A stretch of 64,000 bases of DNA, taken from positions 1 through 64,000 of the forward strand of contig JBMNUF010000001.1 of the NCBI GenBank assembly GCA_050946115.1. The letters run 5' to 3'. A model generated the notes under the pieces. That model saw nothing but the letters and a program-made list of their open reading frames with translations, did not search any database and was not told the origin of the DNA. Both the position numbers and the translations under genes were made by a program. Shown in pieces: positions 8,876 through 16,075 of the stretch (positions within the stretch are counted from its first letter, which is position 1; every line of letters starts with the position of its first letter). Source of the DNA: CAYFRC01 sp050946115 (GTDB lineage Bacteria; Bacillota; Clostridia; Christensenellales; Aristaeellaceae).

Positions 8876-10441
8876 ATGAAGAAACTGGTTGCACTGTTTA
8901 TGGCGCTTACACTTCTCTTGAGCGTATGCGTCGGCGCGTCGGCCGACAGCCTGTGCCCCTACGAAGGCGACGAAGTCGTCTATGCGGGCTACGGCGCCGA
9001 CCTGACCATCTCCGAGAACCGCGAAACCGAAGTCTACCGGAACTACAGGACGCTTACCGGTAACGTCTCCATCAACTGGTCCACCGCTCCCTGGGCGGAC
9101 TACGACACCAAGATGGCCACGATGCTGAACACCGGCGACCTGCCGGACATCGCGTGGTTCCGCGACGCCCCGAAAGTCATAGCCAACTATGGCGATTTGG
9201 GCTATTTCCTCAACTTCATGGATTATCTGGACTACATGCCCAACCTCAGCCAGTATCTGAAGGACTATCCGCAGTATGAGTACTTCAAGACCGAGGGCGG
9301 CGCTCTGTACTGCGTGGTCGACCTGCAGACCATCGACCGCGTCTCCGAAGGCTTCTTCTACAACAAGACGCAGCTCGATGCGCTCGGCCTCGAAGTTCCC
9401 GTCACTTGGGACGAGATGTTAACCGCCATGCGCGCGCTGAAGGCGGCGAAGCCCGAAAGTACGCCCCTCATTACCTATGCGTGGGGTCTGGGCATCTACC
9501 AGTCCTACCTGAGCATGATCAACCAGTCTCACAGGGGCTTTTACTACGACGGCGAAAAGTGGACCTGGGCGATCAGCGACCCGAACTCCGGCTTCAAGGA
9601 GCTCGTCGGCATGCTGAACACCCTGTACACCGAAGGCCTGATTTCCCCGGAATTCTCGACCATGTCCGAAGACCAGTACAAGCAGATCGTCATGGACGGC
9701 GACTGGCTGTTTGCCCCGCTGTACCTCGGCACGATCCGCAACGAAATCTTCATGGGCGACGAACCCACCTACGAATACGACTGGCTGCCCACGCCCGTGA
9801 TGACCGCGGATCAGAAGCCCATGCTCCCGATCACCGTCGGCTACGACGCGCTGAACTACTGGGGCTTCTTCGTAAACGCGAACGTCGAGAACCCCGAGCT
9901 CATGTGTTCCTATGTCGACACCATCATCTCCCCCGAAGCCGGCATGGCGTGGATGTGGGGCAAGCAGGGGCTTACCTACGACTTCGACGAGAACGGCAGC
10001 CCCTACTTCCTCGAGGGCTATACCACCGTCGAGCAGCGCAGCGAAGCCGGTATCGCCAACTTCATGGATCCCCGCTACATCCATAACGGCGGCGACCTCT
10101 ATCAGCTATACCTGAGCTATCCCGAGCAGGATCAGCTGATTATGGATAGGATGATGGAAGGCCTCGTCTCCGGCGCATACACCTATCAGTACCCGCTGCG
10201 CCGCACGCCGCTGTTCACCGCAGCGGAGAACGAGACCATCGGCTTCTCCACCACGCCCATGAATACCTACGCCGACGAGAACATCATCCAGTTCATCGAC
10301 GGTACGCGCGACATGGGCGAGTGGGACAACTTTGTTGCAGAAGTTCTCGAGTACGGCAACCTCGAAGAGGTGCTGGAGACCTACGAGAACGCGAAGCAGA
10401 TCATCTTCTCCACCGAGCGCCGCTTCGTGACCTACAAGTAA
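8876..10441 (+). CDS. extracellular sugar-binding protein of the ABC transporter (LplA-like)
   Basis: The product is 521 residues. The N-terminus has two Lys, a hydrophobic core and G-A-S-A before D-S, which fits signal peptidase I cleavage near residue 23. The only Cys in the signal follows Val and does not make a good lipobox, so the protein may be secreted or tethered differently from the usual lipoprotein. The mature part matches family 1 solute-binding proteins of the LplA type, with N-T-G-D-L-P-D-I-A-W and P-V-T-W-D-E-M. AAGGAGG precedes the start. It is last in the rightward run and is followed by a strong terminator. It should deliver oligosaccharide to the permeases at 6012 and 6999. 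Confidence 0.85.
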   Translation: MKKLVALFMALTLLLSVCVGASADSLCPYEGDEVVYAGYGADLTISENRETEVYRNYRTLTGNVSINWSTAPWADYDTKMATMLNTGDLPDIAWFRDAPKVIANYGDLGYFLNFMDYLDYMPNLSQYLKDYPQYEYFKTEGGALYCVVDLQTIDRVSEGFFYNKTQLDALGLEVPVTWDEMLTAMRALKAAKPESTPLITYAWGLGIYQSYLSMINQSHRGFYYDGEKWTWAISDPNSGFKELVGMLNTLYTEGLISPEFSTMSEDQYKQIVMDGDWLFAPLYLGTIRNEIFMGDEPTYEYDWLPTPVMTADQKPMLPITVGYDALNYWGFFVNANVENPELMCSYVDTIISPEAGMAWMWGKQGLTYDFDENGSPYFLEGYTTVEQRSEAGIANFMDPRYIHNGGDLYQLYLSYPEQDQLIMDRMMEGLVSGAYTYQYPLRRTPLFTAAENETIGFSTTPMNTYADENIIQFIDGTRDMGEWDNFVAEVLEYGNLEEVLETYENAKQIIFSTERRFVTYK

Positions 10442-10457
10442 CAGCTATTCGCGCAAA

Positions 10458-10501
10458 GCAGGGGGCTGCGGCACTTTTCGTGCAGCAGCCCCCGCTTTTT
10501 T
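10458..10501. terminator. bidirectional intrinsic terminator between convergent operons
   Basis: A long G/C stem, GGGGGCTGC...GCAGCCCCC, with a short loop is followed by six T on the plus strand. It lies between the binding-protein stop (10441) and the leftward gene stop (10509), so it can end both transcripts. Confidence 0.85.
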
Positions 10502-10508
10502 ATGGATG

Positions 10509-11450
10509 TCATTCGAAATATGCCGCGAGGAAATCGTCCACCCCGCCGTCGTATGCCGCCTCTGCCATGTAGTAAAAGCCGAGCTGGTTTCCGGCGTTGT
10601 AGGTTAAAAGCGTCTTGCCGTTCCATTCGCACATGTCGATATCGGAATTGCTGGCGATGAAGCCCGTGCGAATCTGCCGAACCAGTTCAGGCGATAGGTC
10701 GTATGCGTAGGGGGATATCTTTCGGTCGTTTTCGTCGGGCATCAATATCGGGTTGTACAGGCCGACTTCCCACGCCTCGAAATCCTTCGTGCGGTAGATG
10801 TAGTTCGTATAGCGCCGACAGGGGAGCTCCGTAACCGCGATCAGATAGTAATACCCACGGCTGTACCGGAGGTACGGCCCGCCCAAATAGCGGTTCTTGG
10901 GAAATCCTCTGTCATAGGGCATATGCGTCCAGCGCACCAAGTCGGGCGATGTGGCAAAGAACGCGGTGAACGGCACGCCGACGTGTTCCTTCGGATAGTC
11001 CGCCTCCATGCACAGCACGTAGCCCTCGGGCCCCTTGGTCAGGGAGGTATTGAAGTAGCGCCAGCCGGGGTTTGCGAGCAGCTCGCGCGAAGACCAGTTC
11101 CTGAGGTCGCGGCTCTCAAACAAGATCAGCGTATCGCCACTGAGGCGCGGGCTGACGGACTTCGTGCCTATCACGTAGACCGTATCATCCTCCCGATACA
11201 GCGAATGGTAGTAGCAGCCCTCGGCGAAGGCGGAGAGGATTTCGCCTGTTTCGCGGTTGCGGATTATGGCGTGCGCGGGCTTTGTGGCATCCGTGCCGCG
11301 GCTTTCGTCCACAAGTTCCAGCCGATACAGCTGTCCCTCAAACACAAAGGGCGCGGATTCGCCGTAGGGGCTGACGGCGCCGAGCTTTGTAATCCTCGGA
11401 AAGCCGTTTTTCATTACGCTTGACGCGGTATAATCGATTTCCGTAGCCAT
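10509..11450 (-). CDS. five-bladed beta-propeller glycosidase-like protein, paralogue of 7895-8809
   Basis: The product is 313 residues with no signal peptide. GAGGAG precedes ATG 11450. The sequence alternates short beta motifs and aromatic residues as in GH43/GH32-type propellers, including R-Y-F-N-T-S-L and R-Y-L-G-G-P-Y-L-R. Its last third aligns by eye with the product at 7895 (S-N-S-D-I-D-M-C-E-W against N-N-S-D-M-E-M-C-E-Y, then Y-N-A-G-N-Q against S-W-G-N-Q). It is the last gene of a four-gene leftward operon, 12 bases after its neighbour. The substrate is unknown, but it is likely related to that of its convergent paralogue. Confidence 0.55.
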   Translation of the reverse strand: MATEIDYTASSVMKNGFPRITKLGAVSPYGESAPFVFEGQLYRLELVDESRGTDATKPAHAIIRNRETGEILSAFAEGCYYHSLYREDDTVYVIGTKSVSPRLSGDTLILFESRDLRNWSSRELLANPGWRYFNTSLTKGPEGYVLCMEADYPKEHVGVPFTAFFATSPDLVRWTHMPYDRGFPKNRYLGGPYLRYSRGYYYLIAVTELPCRRYTNYIYRTKDFEAWEVGLYNPILMPDENDRKISPYAYDLSPELVRQIRTGFIASNSDIDMCEWNGKTLLTYNAGNQLGFYYMAEAAYDGGVDDFLAAYFE

Positions 11451-11462
11451 TGTATGCTCCTC

Positions 11463-13088
11463 CTATCCTACAATGCCGAAAAACCAGCCTCCGGCGGGGA
11501 TATCGACGCGATACTCGCCCTCGCCGCAGCGCACCAACTTGCCGTCGCCTTCGAGCACCCGCAGGTGCTTCCCGTCGCGCGTCTGTATCGCGGCGGATTG
11601 CGCCGCTTCGGGGAGCAATCGTTCCCCGTGTTCGACGGTGCGCTCCACGCCGCTGTTGTTGAGCAGCATGAGGTATACGGTTCCGTCGTCGGTGCGGGTG
11701 AATTGCTTCATGACGCTGCCCCGAACCTTACAGGGAAGGATTTTGTCGAGCAGAGTGCCGACGTCCTCCACTTCGCACTCCACGTCGCGATACTTCCCCG
11801 TACCCGTGCAATCGACGATGTACGCATATTCCTCCGCGCGAATGAAGTCCTCCTGCACGATGTCTATCGCATCGGGGATGTTGCAGTTGAGAAGGGATGT
11901 TTTTTCCGTGCCGAGCATACTTCCCGTATCGCGGAACAATCGGTCGATCGTGCCGCGTGTGATTTTGAGCTTGCTCCGTATGGATTGCGGCACCTCGTAG
12001 CCCATATACGTGTCCTTATCGAAGGCGTTCATCTCAAACACGGGCAGCTCCTTGGGCAACACCACGGCAATAGGGATAATCGGCTGCCCGATATTCGGGT
12101 ATTTTTCCGTAAAGCGTATGAAATCGCGCTTGACCGCGCCGTAGGGCGAAAGATCGAAATCCTCCCAGTCGTAGAACGTGTTGCACATGCCCCACTCCTC
12201 CGCCATGAACGACGCGCCCGCCATATATGCGTACAGATGCATGCGCCGCTGCATAGAGCGCGAGCTGCCGCCATTTTCGCCCTCGGTGTGGAAGGGAAAG
12301 TCCGCCGAACCGCCCAGGTTCCATTCGTTTTTTCCCTGCCTGTGATAGCAGCACGCGGAGAAGGGCGAGCCGCCCCACGGCTCGTAATACGCGCCGAAGG
12401 GGATGTTTTTCGCCTTCGCCATGCCGCGCGCGTATGCCAACTGGATGCGCGTATCGGGCGTCTGCGCGCCGATTTCGGGCATCAGCCGCTTTACGCCTGC
12501 GCGAAGCTCTATGGGATGGGCGAGCGCAAAGCTGTCGCAGGGGATGAGCATATTGTCGGTATATGCCATGCGCTTGCGAAACAGCGCCTCCGCGTTTTGG
12601 AGAAACTTTTCGCAGGTGTCGGGAAAACCGAGTTCCGCCAGCTCTTCGGCGTTCATGGATTCGAGGAAGATATGCGGATAGGGGAAGGCGCGCAATATCG
12701 TCGCCTCGATGTCTTCCTTCGTCCACGCGGGACAGTTGTTTTCGGTCAGCTTCCGAAGGTCGGATGTGTAGTTGCTCATCCACTCGTGCATCTGAAAGCC
12801 CCAGAAGCGCTCGCCGAGCATGTCGCGATAGGCGTTCACGAGGCGCATGTCGTAGGGATACTCCTCGAGAAAGCAGCCGCCCTGCAGCCTGTCGATGTAA
12901 AGCGGCATGCGCGTTGCGCGCAGCATACTGTGCAGCGCGCCGCCCTCGCGCGCGAGGTTGTTGAACTTCAGGTGCGGCTCGATGTCGATGCTCTGGCAAA
13001 AGCGTATCCCTGCATTCGCATTGAGCAGCCCCGCGCGCATCTGCGCCTCCCAGGTTTCGGGCATGTAGCAGTGCAGATATGTGAACAT
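11463..13088 (-). CDS. unassigned TIM-barrel-like carbohydrate-active protein
   Basis: The product is 541 residues with no signal peptide. ATG 13088 is chosen because GGAGG lies 7 bases before it; the frame is open further upstream into the preceding gene. The N-terminal four-fifths alternates strands and helices with many Trp/Tyr and acidic residues, for example Y-Y-E-P-W-G-G and A-E-E-W-G-M, where a Glu after a beta strand could be catalytic as in clan GH-A enzymes. The last 80 residues look like a beta-sandwich (V-Y-L-M-L-L-N-N-S-G) as in many GH42-like proteins. No named family is recognised. Neighbours 12 and 14 bases away place it in a glycan operon. Confidence 0.5.
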   Translation of the reverse strand: MFTYLHCYMPETWEAQMRAGLLNANAGIRFCQSIDIEPHLKFNNLAREGGALHSMLRATRMPLYIDRLQGGCFLEEYPYDMRLVNAYRDMLGERFWGFQMHEWMSNYTSDLRKLTENNCPAWTKEDIEATILRAFPYPHIFLESMNAEELAELGFPDTCEKFLQNAEALFRKRMAYTDNMLIPCDSFALAHPIELRAGVKRLMPEIGAQTPDTRIQLAYARGMAKAKNIPFGAYYEPWGGSPFSACCYHRQGKNEWNLGGSADFPFHTEGENGGSSRSMQRRMHLYAYMAGASFMAEEWGMCNTFYDWEDFDLSPYGAVKRDFIRFTEKYPNIGQPIIPIAVVLPKELPVFEMNAFDKDTYMGYEVPQSIRSKLKITRGTIDRLFRDTGSMLGTEKTSLLNCNIPDAIDIVQEDFIRAEEYAYIVDCTGTGKYRDVECEVEDVGTLLDKILPCKVRGSVMKQFTRTDDGTVYLMLLNNSGVERTVEHGERLLPEAAQSAAIQTRDGKHLRVLEGDGKLVRCGEGEYRVDIPAGGWFFGIVG

Positions 13089-13102
13089 GAATCCACCTCC
13101 CG

Positions 13103-15079
13103 TTATAGTTCCAAAAGCGCGCCGGAATACGGCGCAAGTTCCCTGATGACGGCGACGCGGTATCCGCGTTGCTCGGTACAAAGTTCGGTCTTTGCCGAAT
13201 ACATTTCGCCGTTCATACAGGTAACTGTGCAGCTTTCGCTCTCGCTGCGCACGGCGATGCGCAAATCCGTGATTGTGGCATTGCCCGGGTTAAACAGCGC
13301 GCACAGCACCCGCCCGTTTCGGCAGAACACATGATTGCGCACGCGGGCATAGCTTTCCGCATAGGCGGGCAGGGTGCCGTCGGAGAGCCGCACGAACAGC
13401 CGCTTCATCTGTCGGGTCTTGAAGGTATCGGAAACCCATGTAAACGGATAGTAGCCGCCGACGGCGATCCTTCCGCCGAGCGCGTTCTCGTAATACCCCA
13501 TCGCGCAATCGGCGGTAATGTTTTCGTGGTAGTCTATCAGGCGGGACAAAATCTCCGCCCCATCTGCTTGCGGCAGCAGCGCGTAGGAATCGCCCCTGTT
13601 GAACGCCTGCCGGCAATTCCTGATACCCAAAGCGAAGCCCGCATTCAAAGGCACGTCGGCGTACTGCTCCCGCGCATCGACGGGGACGGCGGCGCCCTTG
13701 GCAAAGCCCGTATATTCCGAAAACCCGCGCCTGTTGATCAAATCGAGCGCCGTGGCATCCACATACAGCGCGCCGCGAAGCAGGGACAAAAGCTCGTCGT
13801 CCGAATAAACGTCCACGGAATGCCCGTGCAGCACGGTCACCTGCGCATTTTCGATATTGTAGCACTCGGGCAGCCCGAAATCGAGCAATTCCCGCGCGTA
13901 GGATGCGAACTGCCCGCCACTTGTCTGCGACCATTCCGCGCCCTGCGCCGCCGCCATGCTGTCCTTCCGCCAACCCGTGTGGATGCCCACGGGGCGCAGC
14001 CCGCGCAGCTTTTCATGCAGCAGCGCATAAAACTGGGCGGCGTTGTCGATTGCCGCAAGGTGCGGCTCGATGACGGACAACGGCTCCCCGGATTCGGACG
14101 GCAGGATGTTGAACGCCGCGCCCGTGCAGCCCACCATCATCGTCAGCGCCGCCTCGGCGGCGGTGGATACGGGCGACTTTTTCAGGAGCTGGTACGGGAA
14201 ATTCTCAATTTCGCTCTGTATCGCGGTGACGTACTGCGGCAGATACGCCGCTTGCCGCCCGATTTCCTGCGACTTGGCGACGATATCATCGAAACAGTAG
14301 TCCGTATACGCGCCGCCGCCGGGTCGCCACAGGATGTCGTATTTTCCGCCATCGGACAGGGCGTCCGCGCAGGCGGCAAAGTCGTACCCTTCGGCGTAGC
14401 GCTCGCCCGTCATCCAGCCGAGCGCGATGGTATCGTCTATTTTGCGTACGGTTCGTCCGATGTTTCGGAACAGATTCTCTATCGCGGCGGATTTGCTCCG
14501 CAGCCACGCCTTGCGCAGCGCGATATCACCGCCGTTTAGCGCTTCGCGCAGCGCCTGCCGAGTCCAATCGCCGCCGGTTTCGCGATTGAAGGCGGCGATG
14601 CATTTGTCGCAGTAACAGCCGTTGCCGATCGGCATATGTCCGTAGCGCACGTCGTCGTCGATCCAGATGTGGTCGGGGCGCGCTTCCGCCAAAATTCGGT
14701 AAGCGGGCAGGACGTAGTCCGCAAGATACGCCGCATCGTTCATGCAGAAGGAGCCTCGGCATGTTTCGCCCTGCGCATTCGTCATGCGCGCGTATTCGCC
14801 CGAAAAGCAGTTGTCGAGGTCCTCGTTATGGTGGCCTATCGTCGCAAGGATGTTGATGCCCGCGCAAAGGCGCGCCTCCCGCGCCTCGTCCATCCGCTGT
14901 TCCATGATGTCACAGCGCCGCTTTAGTTCCCCAAGCGGCAGCGGCGGGTGCACGGAGGCGGTGAACAGGCTCACCGCGCCTATGCCGCAGGGATATGCTT
15001 TCAGCAGGCGCAGCAGCTCGCGGTATTTGGCGGCATCCGCCCAAAGTTCGTACGGTATGCGAAGCAAATTCAGCAGCAC
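13103..15079 (-). CDS. unassigned GH42-like TIM-barrel protein, GTG start
   Basis: The product is 658 residues. AAGGAGG followed by 9 bases and GTG at 15079 (M-L-L-N-L-L-R-I-P) marks the start better than any upstream codon. Around residues 140-165 is I-W-I-D-D-D-V-R-Y-G-H then C-Y-C-D-K-C, a pattern of acidic strand end plus Cys cluster seen in uncharacterised bacterial glycosidase-like barrels. A further barrel strand carries L-G-W-M-T-G-E. The C-terminal 120 residues look like a beta domain (V-L-C-A-L-F-N-P-G-N-A-T). The stop is 14 bases from the next start, with that gene's ribosome-binding site in between. It is probably a cytoplasmic glycosidase of unknown specificity. Confidence 0.5.
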   Translation of the reverse strand: MLLNLLRIPYELWADAAKYRELLRLLKAYPCGIGAVSLFTASVHPPLPLGELKRRCDIMEQRMDEAREARLCAGINILATIGHHNEDLDNCFSGEYARMTNAQGETCRGSFCMNDAAYLADYVLPAYRILAEARPDHIWIDDDVRYGHMPIGNGCYCDKCIAAFNRETGGDWTRQALREALNGGDIALRKAWLRSKSAAIENLFRNIGRTVRKIDDTIALGWMTGERYAEGYDFAACADALSDGGKYDILWRPGGGAYTDYCFDDIVAKSQEIGRQAAYLPQYVTAIQSEIENFPYQLLKKSPVSTAAEAALTMMVGCTGAAFNILPSESGEPLSVIEPHLAAIDNAAQFYALLHEKLRGLRPVGIHTGWRKDSMAAAQGAEWSQTSGGQFASYARELLDFGLPECYNIENAQVTVLHGHSVDVYSDDELLSLLRGALYVDATALDLINRRGFSEYTGFAKGAAVPVDAREQYADVPLNAGFALGIRNCRQAFNRGDSYALLPQADGAEILSRLIDYHENITADCAMGYYENALGGRIAVGGYYPFTWVSDTFKTRQMKRLFVRLSDGTLPAYAESYARVRNHVFCRNGRVLCALFNPGNATITDLRIAVRSESESCTVTCMNGEMYSAKTELCTEQRGYRVAVIRELAPYSGALLEL

Positions 15080-15138
15080 TTTGCAGCGCCTCCTTAATGT
15101 ACTCTTATGATAAAGTATACCGTCTTGCCGATGGAAAT

Positions 15139-15918
15139 TCAACGGTGCGTCGGAGGCACAACGGGCGCAATACCGTACTGCCCCACCCACCGGGCGGCGG
15201 CGGCATATGCGTCAAAATCCATGCCACCTACGGCGTTGGTGTGCAGGATGATTCCCTCTATGCGCCCGCTGTGCAGCATTTCCATTCCGCGCGTCAGTTC
15301 GTACAGCACTTCGTTCGGGTCGCATTCTTTTTCGCGCCCGAAGTCGTACAGGTAACAGCCGAGCATACAGCGCGCATCGCCGATTTTTGCAAACAGCCTT
15401 TGCAGCGTCTGTTCGTAGGCGGAAGGCGTAGGCTGCGACCAGAACCAGAAGGTGATGCCGTCAAACACGGAAAGATACGGCGCAAAATCCTTGTCCATGT
15501 CCCGCTCATAGAACACCGCCCACATTTCCACGCCGACGGCGTGGAGATTGGATTTGATTTCGCGCAGCGCATCGAGCGAAAATGCGTTCATGTTCGCGGA
15601 GGTGTTCTCCTCCTGCAGGAAGTCGTCGAATATGCCTATCGAGAGCGCGGGATACTTCTTCTTGAGTTCGGGAAGGATTCTTGCCACGTCGGGATTTTCG
15701 ATGCTCCAGCCGAATGCGCCGCAATGCCGCTGCATTTCGGCCGAACGCGCGTCTCGGTCGACAGGGCGCCCCATGGGGATGTAGAACACGTTTTTCGCGC
15801 CGAGTTCGCGCATTCCGTCCAAGGGAGAGACGAACGATTCCTTCGTGAGCCCGAAACATCCCTTGAGCGAGTTTTCGGGATGTCCCCATATCCAAAGTTT
15901 ATCCGCAACTAAAGCCAT
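15139..15918 (-). CDS. unassigned TIM-barrel-like protein, first gene of the leftward operon
   Basis: The product is 259 residues with no signal peptide. The start at 15918 follows a purine-rich GGAAAGGATG stretch. The sequence has a small barrel pattern: V-F-Y-I-P-M-G, S-I-G-I-F-D-D-F, M-W-A-V-F-Y-E-R-D, G-I-T-F-W-F-W-S, L-G-C-Y-L-Y-D-F and G-I-I-L-H-T-N, each a strand ending in polar or acidic residues. The pattern recalls DUF4434-type barrels such as the secreted one at 22158, but I cannot show homology. It starts the operon that continues to 10509 and is divergent from the 906-residue gene at 16076. Confidence 0.5.
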   Translation of the reverse strand: MALVADKLWIWGHPENSLKGCFGLTKESFVSPLDGMRELGAKNVFYIPMGRPVDRDARSAEMQRHCGAFGWSIENPDVARILPELKKKYPALSIGIFDDFLQEENTSANMNAFSLDALREIKSNLHAVGVEMWAVFYERDMDKDFAPYLSVFDGITFWFWSQPTPSAYEQTLQRLFAKIGDARCMLGCYLYDFGREKECDPNEVLYELTRGMEMLHSGRIEGIILHTNAVGGMDFDAYAAAARWVGQYGIAPVVPPTHR

Positions 15919-15943
15919 GCTTCATCATCCTTTCCTTTTCCCT

Positions 15944-15970
15944 ACTATACTGATTCAACGGAAGTTTCAA
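15944..15970 (-). promoter_or_regulatory. probable promoter of the leftward glycan operon
   Basis: Reading left, TTGAAA (15970-15965) and TATAGT (15949-15944) are 15 bases apart. The spacing is short but the boxes are good, and the start codon follows at 15918. Confidence 0.4.
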
Positions 15971-16005
15971 AATACCTGCATCGGGCGAAAATAGTTCTGC
16001 CGTTA

Positions 16006-16033
16006 TTGACAAAGTACGGCTATCGGTTATAAT
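16006..16033 (+). promoter_or_regulatory. consensus sigma-A promoter of the 906-residue gene
   Basis: TTGACA (16006-16011) and TATAAT (16028-16033), 16 bases apart, match the consensus exactly. The start codon is 43 bases downstream. It is back to back with the leftward promoter, so one regulator could control both directions. Confidence 0.8.
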
Positions 16034-16075
16034 GATAACAGGGGCTTAATAGTATATCTTGGGGAGGGGAATGTC

